Assembly (NCBI GenBank): GCA_023255285.1
Contig: JALRIY010000063.1
Location: 1 to 10,585 of the forward strand
DNA: 10,585 nucleotides
Direction: 5' to 3'
From: Algoriphagus sp.
Lineage (GTDB): Bacteria > Bacteroidota > Bacteroidia > Cytophagales > Cyclobacteriaceae
A model generated the notes under the pieces. That model did not search any database and was not told the DNA's origin. It saw only the letters and a list, made by a program, of their open reading frames with translations. The position numbers and the translations under genes were made by a program. This document shows, one piece after another, positions 1-5,980 of this stretch (its first letter is position 1; each line of letters opens with the position of its first letter).

Positions 1-226
1 CCACCTGGGATTTCCAAGCCTCGGTTTTGCTCACATCTTCCCCCTGAAATGTCACCTGACCGGATGTCGCGCGCACCAAGTCCAACAGGATACGGAACAA
101 GGTGGTCTTGCCCGCTCCATTGTTGCCCACTAGCCCAAAGCACTCTCCTTTGGAGATCAGCAATTCGGGGATATCCAGCACGACAGCTTCTTTGTATTGT
201 TTTTTGAGTTGAGAGACCTGTATCAT
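1..226 (-). CDS. ABC transporter ATP-binding protein, partial (N-terminal 75 residues)
   Basis: This is the nucleotide-binding subunit of an ABC transporter; it would hydrolyse ATP at the inner face of the membrane to drive the permease encoded just upstream. Only the N-terminus is present: the reading frame starts at the ATG at 226 and runs off the left edge. The protein begins MIQVSQLKKQYKEAVVLDI and carries a textbook Walker A, GNNGAGKTT, at residues 34-42, followed by LFRILLDLVRATSGQVTFQGED, the usual ABC helix and strand after the P-loop. Signature, Walker B and H-loop lie outside the window. Its start overlaps the stop of the DUF5687 gene as ATGA (223-226), so the two are surely co-translated. 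Substrate is unknown. The family assignment is near certain; the exporter role comes from the partner. Confidence 0.95.
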   Translation of the reverse strand, partial: MIQVSQLKKQYKEAVVLDIPELLISKGECFGLVGNNGAGKTTLFRILLDLVRATSGQVTFQGEDVSKTEAWKSQV

Positions 227-1710
227 AGTTCTTGTCGGAAAGAGGATGAGATTTCGTAACGGTTGGCCAGAAGCCTTCGGGTAATGATTCGTGAAAGTCG
301 ACCAAAAGCAAGGATTCCTGCAAGGCCTGTGACGCCCAAGGCCAGCAAGCCTGCATAGTCGTTGATCAGGTAAGAAAAGGGCAGGTACACCAAGTAGGGC
401 CCTGCCATCAGCGGGATAATGATCAAAAATTGGGCAGCCCCCACCCCTTCGTAATTAAACATCGCCCCCTTGTTGAGGTCCATAGGCTTAGGCGTCCACA
501 GGGCTACATAAATAATCACATGGATCAAGACCCCACAGTTGAACAAGAAGGTGGCCAAATGGACCAATAAAATCTCCCATCCACAGGACACGTAGGGTAC
601 CGAAGCAAGAAAGCAAACCCCTGAAATACTTAGGAATAGCAGGTATTTGGCGTGAACCAAGGCTTCCAGGCCACCTTTCCGCTGAATAAAGAAATCAAAG
701 TTAGCCGAGTTCCAGCTCAAAAACAGCTGCCCATACTGGATCATAAAGATGCCGGTAATGAAGACCCCCACAAAAATGTAGATGGGGGAAATCCCTGTTT
801 CACTTTGGTAAGCCGGGTTGGTATAGAAGATCAATCCATACAACAGAAAGAAGGCCGATAGCATCAGGTAGGTGCGACTTTTCTTATGGCGCAAAATCAA
901 TTTCCACTCCAAGTTTGCAAGCTCCCCTGCCATGCCAAAGCGGGAAAAAAGGCCAAAACTCTGCCCCGCTACCCGATACTCCTCTTCCTCCCCGAGTTCC
1001 TCCAAGTAGGCATGCGCTACGTAATACCGGTACGCAAGTGTATAAACCAATCCAAGCAGCAGAAGTCCTCCTAGCAAAGGAAGTACGGCCTGTGTAGCTG
1101 CTGTAAAAAGGGGGGCCACAAGCGCACCTACATTGAACCAACCTAGGTAAGTTGACCCTCCAGATAGCAGCACCACAAGAAAAATAACGCCTAGGCCAAT
1201 CAGGCTATCCTCAAAGCGCTGCTTAAACCAGAGCATAAACCAGTGCAAAGACCAACTCAAGGAAAGTAAGGTCCCCAACCAGGATACCAGTCCCAACACC
1301 CCAAATTCTTCCTGCACCGCCTCCACGCCAAAAGGCAGAAATAGCAGCAAGGCGATGACATTAAGCGGAGATAAAAAGGAGCGCAGCAACAAGACGGATA
1401 CGATTTTCTTTTTCCCGATAGGGAGATGCAATAAACTCTCCAAATCCACCACCGGCAGCTTCTGAATGAAGTAGCGGTACATAAACTCTCCTAAGAAAAA
1501 ATAGATTAGGAAGGAATTAAGAAACCCAATGGAATCTTGCCCTTCAGCAAATTGGTCAATGATTCGTCCTAGAAATAAGCCTGCCATAAACACATAGCTT
1601 AACAGCAGCAAGGCGATAAATATCAAAAATCCAGTGGCAAGGGCGCTTTTGGCAAAACTCGTGGAGCGAACGCTCTTCAGGTATTGCAAGCGCATCAGGG
1701 TAAAAAACAT
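223..1710 (-). CDS. DUF5687 family membrane protein, ABC exporter permease subunit
   Basis: A 495-residue, very hydrophobic multi-pass inner-membrane protein. About ten or more membrane segments are visible, for example near residues 24-48, 62-80, 112-130, 138-160, 170-188, 203-227, 281-297, 309-331, 355-374, 379-405, 425-450 and 452-472. The soluble stretch around 235-280 is charged (EELGEEEEYR, then EWKLILRHKKSRT). Sequence character, length and the motifs LPIGKKKIV, LSWNSANFD and NKGAMFNYEGVGAAQF fit DUF5687, a Bacteroidota family of ABC-2-like permeases usually encoded beside one ATPase, as here. A longer frame begins at TTG 1716 (M-P-M), but the ATG at 1710 is the better start; another ATG lies at 1695. 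There is no Shine-Dalgarno sequence, as is usual in this phylum. The cargo cannot be told from sequence. DUF5687 is assigned by recognition, not by a profile search. Confidence 0.85.
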   Translation of the reverse strand: MFFTLMRLQYLKSVRSTSFAKSALATGFLIFIALLLLSYVFMAGLFLGRIIDQFAEGQDSIGFLNSFLIYFFLGEFMYRYFIQKLPVVDLESLLHLPIGKKKIVSVLLLRSFLSPLNVIALLLFLPFGVEAVQEEFGVLGLVSWLGTLLSLSWSLHWFMLWFKQRFEDSLIGLGVIFLVVLLSGGSTYLGWFNVGALVAPLFTAATQAVLPLLGGLLLLGLVYTLAYRYYVAHAYLEELGEEEEYRVAGQSFGLFSRFGMAGELANLEWKLILRHKKSRTYLMLSAFFLLYGLIFYTNPAYQSETGISPIYIFVGVFITGIFMIQYGQLFLSWNSANFDFFIQRKGGLEALVHAKYLLFLSISGVCFLASVPYVSCGWEILLVHLATFLFNCGVLIHVIIYVALWTPKPMDLNKGAMFNYEGVGAAQFLIIIPLMAGPYLVYLPFSYLINDYAGLLALGVTGLAGILAFGRLSRIITRRLLANRYEISSSFRQEL

Positions 1711-1744
1711 GGGCAACAGACGTTTATTTCTGAAACGTAAACTT

Positions 1745-1774
1745 CAAAATTTTGGCCATCTTTACCAACCAAAA
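1745..1774 (-). promoter_or_regulatory. Candidate divergent promoter between the ABC operon and the nitroreductase
   Basis: The 82-bp gap between the two divergent genes contains the perfect palindrome CAAAATTTTG (1745-1754). Read on the minus strand, AAATTTTG (1745-1752) matches the Bacteroidota -7 box TAnnTTTG except at its first base, and a TTTG (-33 box) lies 17 nt upstream at 1770-1773. This would give a leader of roughly 30 nt before the ATG at 1710. Because of the palindrome the same box reads on the plus strand (1747-1754) toward the nitroreductase ATG at 1793, but no good -33 partner is visible there. It is a consensus match only. Confidence 0.35.
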
Positions 1775-1792
1775 AAAAGTTAAAAGAAACAA

Positions 1793-2515
1793 ATGAGCCA
1801 GGAACTGAATTTTTTTGAAGTGGTAAATCAGCGCAGATCTGTGCGCGTATTCGACCAAACAGACAATTTTGACGGCACCATCGTTCAAAAATGCTTAGAG
1901 GCGGCCATCCTTTCTCCCAACAGTTCGAACCTACAACTCTACCAGTTTGTGCGCGTGCCGGAGTACTCAACCCTGAAAGATCGCTTGGCCCAACTTTGCA
2001 TGGGGCAAAAAGCAGCCACCTCTGCTCGGGAATTGGTGGTAGTCCTTACTCGCAGAGACCGCTGGAAAGCCCATTCGAAAGCCAACTTTGACTTTATCTC
2101 CGCTTCGGCATCCGGTGAGGGCGATAAAAAAGTGAAATTGGCCCTCCGCTATTACGGCAAGTTGGTCCCCATGCTCTACAACAAATTTCCGGGATGGTCC
2201 TTTGTAAAAAAAATAATTGCCATTACCCAGGGCCTCCGCAAGCCGATGGTACGGGAGGTGAGTGAAACTGCCGTACGCATCTCGGTGCACAAAAGTGCAT
2301 CTCTAGCCTGCATGACCTTTATGCTTGGCATGAAGGCCGCTGGCTACGATACCTGCCCCATGGAGGGCTTTGACTCGAAGCGGGTCAAAAAACTTCTCAA
2401 CCTCCCAACTGAATCGGAAATTTCGATGATTATCGCCTGCGGCAAAGGGCTGCCCGAAGGCATCTATGGGGAAAGATTTCGGGTACCGAGTTCAGAATTG
2501 ATTGTGGTGAAGTAG
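1793..2515 (+). CDS. Nitroreductase family protein (FMN-dependent oxidoreductase)
   Basis: A 240-residue cytosolic flavoprotein of the nitroreductase superfamily, expected to bind FMN as a dimer and reduce nitroaromatics, quinones or related acceptors with NAD(P)H. The N-terminal FMN-phosphate motif is RRSVRVF (residues 14-20). The substrate/FMN loop SPNSSNLQLYQF is at 41-52. The C-terminal half has the family pattern ACMTFMLGMKAAGYDTCPMEGFD (172-194) and then IIACGKGLPEGIYGERFRVP (213-232), whose late Gly and Arg residues usually contact FMN. Between residues 90 and 165 there is a larger, basic, less conserved section than in the small NfsB types, which shifts the likely specificity away from the classical enzymes. 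The physiological substrate is unknown. The start at ATG 1793 follows an A-rich leader with no Shine-Dalgarno. It is monocistronic and convergent with the protease; its stop is followed directly by the repeat array. Confidence 0.9.
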   Translation: MSQELNFFEVVNQRRSVRVFDQTDNFDGTIVQKCLEAAILSPNSSNLQLYQFVRVPEYSTLKDRLAQLCMGQKAATSARELVVVLTRRDRWKAHSKANFDFISASASGEGDKKVKLALRYYGKLVPMLYNKFPGWSFVKKIIAITQGLRKPMVREVSETAVRISVHKSASLACMTFMLGMKAAGYDTCPMEGFDSKRVKKLLNLPTESEISMIIACGKGLPEGIYGERFRVPSSELIVVK

Positions 2516-2679
2516 ATCCTTTGAGGTCTCTTTTATACCTCGCAGGATTAAACGCCATCCTTTGAGGTTTTGTCCAAACCTCGAAGGATTAAATTCTAAT
2601 TCCAAACTTCGAAGGATTTAATTCCAATTCAAAACCTTCGAGGTCTGAAAGACCTCAAAGCTTAGAGACCTCAAAGGTT
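2516..2679. repeat. Array of eight palindromic-repeat half-sites (GAGGT family) between convergent genes
   Basis: The gap is made almost wholly of a ~12-bp unit, CCTTTGAGGT, in both orientations. Plus copies are at 2518-2530, 2559-2570 and 2634-2646; minus copies are at 2537-2552, 2576-2595, 2604-2623, 2650-2660 and 2665-2677. They pair into three hairpins: 2516-2548 (12-bp stem, two mismatches), 2557-2589 (14-bp stem, one mismatch, 5-nt loop) and 2636-2660 (11-bp stem, one mismatch, 3-nt loop). The outermost copies, CCTTTGAGGTCTC (2518-2530) and GAGACCTCAAAGG (2665-2677), are perfect 13-bp inverted repeats. Within it, 2574-2601 and 2602-2629 are a 28-bp tandem duplication with three mismatches. 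The position suggests transcription termination from both sides, although U-tracts are weak; the repetitive make-up resembles REP/BIME-type elements. Confidence 0.85.
2557..2589 (+). terminator. Possible hairpin terminator in the repeat array
   Basis: ATCCTTTGAGGTTT (2557-2570) and AAACCTCGAAGGAT (2576-2589) form a 14-bp stem with one mismatch (G-T wobble in one strand) and the loop TGTCC. It is the strongest of the three hairpins between the nitroreductase stop and the protease stop. No long T-run follows on either strand, so it is at best a suboptimal or bidirectional terminator or an mRNA-end stabiliser. Confidence 0.35.
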
Positions 2680-4293
2680 GATTTTATCAGCTTCGCCAAA
2701 GAGCTTGGTGGCCTGCTGGTACACCTCGTTGATGTCATTGATGACCTTGTAGAAAGCGCTATCGTCGTAGAGCTGACGTCCTAAGTGCGCCTTGATCAAG
2801 ATTCGGAGGTACTCCTTGGACTTGGCAAAGTCCTTGGCATCAAATTCCACCTTATTTTTCTTCCCAAAGGCAATTAAATCATTGAGCATCGCATCGCTAA
2901 CTTTGAAATTTTTGTAGTAATCCTCCACGGAGACCTTGCTGAATTTGCCTTTATTTTTGCTTACATAATCCAACAAATACTCGCGAGAGGTATCCGAAGA
3001 GAAGAGCTTGTTCACATATGCACTGTTCATCGTGGTATCTAGCGGCACAAAGTAGTCAGGCATAATCCCTCCACCGCCGTAGACAGTTCTTCCCTTTTTG
3101 GTTTGGAACTTGAGGCTATCGTTAAACTTGATGCTATCCGCTGAGAAAAACTCGCCTTGCTCAAAGCGAACGAGCTGGTCGCGCTCATAGGCTTCGTAGC
3201 CCTCGTCGTAAGGTTTTTGGATGGATCGGCCAGAAGGCGTAAAATAGCGCGCAATAGTCAACCTGAGCTCGGAACCATCAGCAAGGTCTATCGGCATCTG
3301 TACCAAGCCCTTGCCAAAAGATCTTCTACCTACAATCAGTCCACGGTCATTGTCTTGAATGGCACCTGCCAAGATCTCCGAGGCGGAAGCAGATCCCTCA
3401 TTAATCAAAATGATCACTGCTCCTTCTTCAAACAAACCCGGCTTGGATGCATACGCTTTGTTGCTGTACTGCGTCACTTTTCCTGTTTGTGAAACAATCA
3501 AATCTCTCCCACCCAATAATTCGTCTGCCATGTAAATAGCAGCACCCATATAGCCTCCAGGGTTGCCCTGCAAGTCGACAATCAATTTCTTCATCCCTTG
3601 AGCCTGCAAGTCTGTTACTGACTTTCGAAACTCCTCGTAGGTAGTGGCCGCAAAGCGAGTTACCTTGATGTAACCTATTTCTTGGTCGACCATGTACGTT
3701 GCATTGATACTGTACTGGGGGATTTTGGCACGTGTGATCGAATAATTGATCAAACTTGGCGCATTTTTTCGCTTGATTTCTACATCTACTTTGGACCCAC
3801 TAGGACCGCGCAGGTAATCGAAAACGTCCCTATTAGTGATTCCTATGCCCGCCACAGTTTTTCCATCTACCGAAATGATTTGATCACCGGATTGGATCCC
3901 CAATGCCTCAGAAGGCCCCCCGGTGAGTGGGGCTACCACGTAGATGGTGTCACGAATAATTCCGAACTCCACCCCAATGCCATCAAATTCACCTTCCAAT
4001 TGAGATTGGGCCAAAGAAGCATCTTTGGCGGGGATGTAGCTGGAATGAGGATCCAGCTTTTCCAACATTTTGTTGATACCAAATTCGACCAACTCGTTGG
4101 TATCTACACTATCCACGTAGTCCCTATTGATGTAGGTCATGATCTCCTGCAATTTGTAGAGTGCTGCACGCAGGTCATTTTGACTGCCCTTGGGCTCTGC
4201 AAAGGTGGCGCCAATCCAAATACCTCCTGCAATAGAAAGTGCAAGAAGTAAGGGAAGACGGATTTGAGAAGTGGTATTTTTTGGTTGACTCAC
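2671..4293 (-). CDS. S41 family C-terminal processing peptidase (CtpA/Prc-like)
   Basis: A 540-residue periplasmic serine protease that would trim or degrade envelope proteins from their C-termini. Residues 11-32 form a single hydrophobic segment (signal anchor or signal peptide). Residues 40-100 hold the helical pre-domain with KLDPHSSYIP; 101-175 are the PDZ domain (GEFDGIGVEF, then GGPSEALGIQSGDQIISVDG), which gates substrate access. The S41 core follows with DLQGNPGGYMGAA (240-252) and NEGSASASEI (298-307). The catalytic Ser is S303 by its 25-residue spacing to K328 in SFGKG, with Q332 four residues on, matching the Ser-Lys-Gln arrangement of B. subtilis CtpB. Residues 400-540 are a charged helical tail seen in Bacteroidota homologues. 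The start is GTG at 4293: an in-frame stop lies five codons upstream and no ATG precedes the signal segment. The last codons (N-L-stop) fall inside the downstream repeat array. Monocistronic. Confidence 0.95.
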   Translation of the reverse strand: MSQPKNTTSQIRLPLLLALSIAGGIWIGATFAEPKGSQNDLRAALYKLQEIMTYINRDYVDSVDTNELVEFGINKMLEKLDPHSSYIPAKDASLAQSQLEGEFDGIGVEFGIIRDTIYVVAPLTGGPSEALGIQSGDQIISVDGKTVAGIGITNRDVFDYLRGPSGSKVDVEIKRKNAPSLINYSITRAKIPQYSINATYMVDQEIGYIKVTRFAATTYEEFRKSVTDLQAQGMKKLIVDLQGNPGGYMGAAIYMADELLGGRDLIVSQTGKVTQYSNKAYASKPGLFEEGAVIILINEGSASASEILAGAIQDNDRGLIVGRRSFGKGLVQMPIDLADGSELRLTIARYFTPSGRSIQKPYDEGYEAYERDQLVRFEQGEFFSADSIKFNDSLKFQTKKGRTVYGGGGIMPDYFVPLDTTMNSAYVNKLFSSDTSREYLLDYVSKNKGKFSKVSVEDYYKNFKVSDAMLNDLIAFGKKNKVEFDAKDFAKSKEYLRILIKAHLGRQLYDDSAFYKVINDINEVYQQATKLFGEADKINL

Positions 4294-4479
4294 AGCAAAA
4301 GGGGTTTACTTTTCGAATTAAACTATCTAGGTCAAAAAATGTGTTTGGTTGGATACAATTTTAGGTAAAATTAACGTCCTTGACCGCTTCACAAGCCCAT
4401 AAAGATGCTATTTTTTTACGATTTTCCGAATTAAACCCGATGCTAAAAGGAAACAACAGGTGAAGTTTAAGAAAGTGGG

Positions 4480-4536
4480 CTGTGGACTGTGAACTGTGGA
4501 ATTTTTTGTCAAACTGACCACAGTCGACGGTCGACA
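4480..4536. repeat. Short tandem 7-mers: three CTGTGGA-type and two GTCGACR
   Basis: CTGTGGA, CTGTGAA and CTGTGGA follow one another at 4480-4500. After a 15-nt A/T-rich spacer and GACCACAGT (4516-4524) come GTCGACG and GTCGACA (4523-4536). ACTGTGGT recurs at 4682-4689 and is the reverse complement of the first eight bases of the GACCACAGT motif. The units share the theme GAC/GTC plus TGTGG. This looks like drifted low-complexity intergenic repeat rather than a protein-binding array, but the function is unknown. Confidence 0.6.
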
Positions 4537-4670
4537 GGAAATTAAAACGAACTTCAGGCTTTGTTCCCATTAGGGCAAACAAATTCACAGAAACACCCCC
4601 TGTGTCAAATATTAAGACGAATCTATATTAAAGGGAAAAGAATAACGTTCGAGGTTCAATTAGGAGAGGG

Positions 4671-4700
4671 GTTGACCATTGACTGTGGTGGTCTGTCAAC
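4671..4700. repeat. Imperfect hairpin GTTGAC/GTCAAC
   Basis: GTTGAC (4671-4676) and GTCAAC (4695-4700) are perfect 6-bp inverted repeats around an 18-nt interior that contains ACTGTGGT. An alternative pairing of GACC (4674-4677) with GGTC (4689-4692) is possible. It abuts the next inverted-repeat element, so two potential hairpins stand back to back upstream of the hemerythrin operon. No T-run follows. Confidence 0.4.
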
Positions 4701-4701
4701 A

Positions 4702-4755
4702 ATTATCCGCAACTTTAAATAGGCGAGCTGCGCCACTGGCAGAATTGCGGATAAT
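4702..4755. repeat. 54-bp element bounded by perfect 11-bp inverted repeats
   Basis: ATTATCCGCAA (4702-4712) and TTGCGGATAAT (4745-4755) are perfect inverted repeats separated by 32 nt. The interior holds a small GC hairpin, GGCG-agctg-CGCC (4722-4734), in an otherwise A/T-rich region. The pairing continues imperfectly three base pairs inward. It ends 53 nt before the start codon at 4809. It could be a small mobile remnant (MITE- or REP-like), an operator, or an RNA hairpin. There is no obvious target-site duplication and no T-run for a terminator. Confidence 0.55.
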
Positions 4756-4796
4756 CATAATCATGAATTTATTTCCCTTTTTTAGTTCAAAAAAAT

Positions 4797-4804
4797 TAAT
4801 TTTG
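4797..4804 (+). promoter_or_regulatory. Perfect TAnnTTTG -7 box directly before the hemerythrin start codon
   Basis: TAATTTTG at 4797-4804 matches the Bacteroidota housekeeping -7 consensus exactly. It sits only four bases before the ATG at 4809, so a transcript from it would begin at or near the start codon (leaderless or nearly so). No clear TTG -33 box is found 17-23 nt upstream. It may be a chance match in A/T-rich DNA. Confidence 0.35.
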
Positions 4805-4808
4805 TTTT

Positions 4809-5567
4809 ATGCAGAATCAGAAAGCACTTGAGAAAACAGCTGTGGGAGAATTGGTCTCCGAAAACTATGTTTTCGCTGCCGTACTGCACTACTTTGGAAT
4901 CAGCTTTTACCAATATCCTAGCGACTCCCTCGAGAAGGTATGCCAAAAACACAAGGTGAATCCACGCCAACTGATTGCCCAACTCGAAAGTTGGGCGCTC
5001 CAAAAGGAGCCTACCCTGGAAGAGCTTTACCTCAATCCCATCGAGCTACTAGTGGCCTACCTTAAAAAGAAACACTACTACTTCGTCCGTCAAGAACTCC
5101 CGTTCTTATCCAACATGATTTCTGGGATCAGCCCGGAACCGGGTTATGAAAACCTACTTTATGACCTCCGCATTCTCTTTCCCTTATTCGTGGAAGACTT
5201 TATTCACCACATCCACGAGGAGGAAAGCCGACTTTTTAACCGCATTGCCTTACTTCAGGATATCGAAGCAGGAGCATTTCGAACCCAGGACGCCTTGACC
5301 ATTTTGGAACAAGATCCTATCCACTACCTCGCCGAGCACCACGAAATTCACGATGACGAAATGGAGGGGATCCGAAAGCTCACTAGCAATTACAGTTTGG
5401 AAGAAGATGCCCCACTCACCATGAAAGTGCTCTACCACGAATTGCAAAATTTTGAGAAAGAACTTTCTATCCATGCCCGAATAGAGGACGAATTACTTTT
5501 CCCCAAAGCAGTGGAATTGGAAAAAGAAGCCCTCCGAAAGATTCGCAAGCAAATACAAACCAACTGA
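4809..5567 (+). CDS. RIC/ScdA/YtfE-like di-iron hemerythrin-domain protein
   Basis: A 252-residue cytosolic protein of the Repair of Iron Centres type, which in E. coli YtfE and S. aureus ScdA helps restore Fe-S clusters after nitrosative or oxidative damage. Residues 8-60 are the small N-terminal ScdA_N domain (KTAVGELVSENYVFAAVLHYFGI, then SLEKVCQKH). The hemerythrin four-helix bundle follows at about 75-240. Expected di-iron ligands by YtfE spacing are H89 (KKHYYF), H134 with E138 (HHIHEEE), H177 (AEHHEIH) and H222 with E226 (IHARIED), all present. Unusually, the Cys-Cys pair normally found after FGI in the N-terminal domain is replaced by SFYQYPSD, leaving only C45. The start at ATG 4809 keeps the whole N-terminal domain. 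It is the first gene of a four-gene overlapping operon. A role in iron-centre repair is inferred from the fold; oxygen or iron sensing is the alternative. Confidence 0.88.
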   Translation: MQNQKALEKTAVGELVSENYVFAAVLHYFGISFYQYPSDSLEKVCQKHKVNPRQLIAQLESWALQKEPTLEELYLNPIELLVAYLKKKHYYFVRQELPFLSNMISGISPEPGYENLLYDLRILFPLFVEDFIHHIHEEESRLFNRIALLQDIEAGAFRTQDALTILEQDPIHYLAEHHEIHDDEMEGIRKLTSNYSLEEDAPLTMKVLYHELQNFEKELSIHARIEDELLFPKAVELEKEALRKIRKQIQTN

Positions 5568-5980
5568 TGCCTAGAGTACTTGCCATAGACCTGGGCACCA
5601 AACGTACCGGCTTGGCCGTGACCGATCCCCTACAAATCACCTGCAATCCGCTGGAAACTATTGAGACCTCCAAGTTGATGCCCTACCTCCAAGCCTACTG
5701 CGCCAAAGAAGAAGTAGAAGTATTGGTTCTCGGACATCCGACCCGCCTCAATGGACAGGCCAACGAAATGACCCCGCTGGTACTTGCCCTGAAAGAAAAG
5801 CTTGAGCTGGCTTTTCCCGCACAAAAGGTAGTCCTCATCGACGAGCGCTACACCTCCAAAATGGCCATGCAAACGCTCATCGCCATGGGAAGCAAGAAAA
5901 AAGACCGCAGAGAAAAGGCTGGGAACTTGGACAAGGTATCCGCTGCCATTATCTTGCAATCCTATCTAGAAAGACAATGA
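5567..5980 (+). CDS. ruvX: Putative Holliday junction resolvase RuvX (YqgF family)
   Basis: A 137-residue RNase H-fold nuclease, the usual length for RuvX/YqgF. In bacteria it is linked to Holliday junction cleavage and to trimming of the 16S rRNA 5' end. The first strand carries the acidic active-site motif RVLAIDLGTKRTGLAVTD (D8). LVLGHPTRLNGQANEMT (residues 53-69) is the conserved central motif. VVLIDERYTSKMA (88-100; E93) and GNLDKVSAAIIL (119-130; D122) give the remaining acidic residues, so the catalytic set looks complete. The start ATG overlaps the upstream stop by one base (TGATG, 5565-5569) and the stop overlaps def by ATGA (5977-5980), which implies translational coupling on both sides. 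Next to def it sits among information-processing genes, a common kind of setting for this family. The assignment is firm; which of its proposed roles dominates is not settled by sequence. Confidence 0.95.
   Translation: MPRVLAIDLGTKRTGLAVTDPLQITCNPLETIETSKLMPYLQAYCAKEEVEVLVLGHPTRLNGQANEMTPLVLALKEKLELAFPAQKVVLIDERYTSKMAMQTLIAMGSKKKDRREKAGNLDKVSAAIILQSYLERQ

Larger units (their letters stand above)
4294..4808. other. Gene-free intergenic stretch with short repeats
   Basis: These 515 bp lie between two divergent genes (protease, minus; RIC-like protein, plus) and should hold both promoters. I see no credible gene. The left part (4294-4470) is plain A/T-rich sequence. The middle (4480-4700) has short GTCGAC and CTGTGGA repeats, and 4702-4755 is an 11-bp inverted-repeat element. 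The right end carries a -7-like box next to the RIC-like start codon. No clear protease promoter was found; TAAAATTG on the minus strand (4358-4365) is one mismatch from TAnnTTTG but has no -33 partner. Confidence 0.7.

Noticed and set aside
1711..1716. TTG start codon giving a permease two residues longer
   Set aside because: An ATG follows two codons later, nothing favours the TTG, and the extra Met-Pro adds no conserved sequence.
1695..1970. Open frame starting in the nitroreductase and crossing the divergent promoter region on the minus strand
   Set aside because: It is antisense to the nitroreductase start, has no domain, and crosses the region needed for two divergent promoters.
2574..2629. 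CRISPR-like direct repeats
   Set aside because: The two 28-bp copies abut with no spacer, they differ at three positions, there are only two of them, and no cas genes are present.
3682..4251. 189-aa open frame antisense to the protease gene
   Set aside because: The opposite strand encodes the PDZ and pre-domain of the S41 protease with intact motifs. The antisense frame has no recognisable domain and is explained by codon use on the coding strand.
4361..4588. 75-aa minus-strand open frame in the intergenic region
   Set aside because: It has no recognisable domain, it runs through the short tandem repeats at 4480-4536, and its composition is that of translated A/T-rich spacer. No promoter or conserved start supports it.
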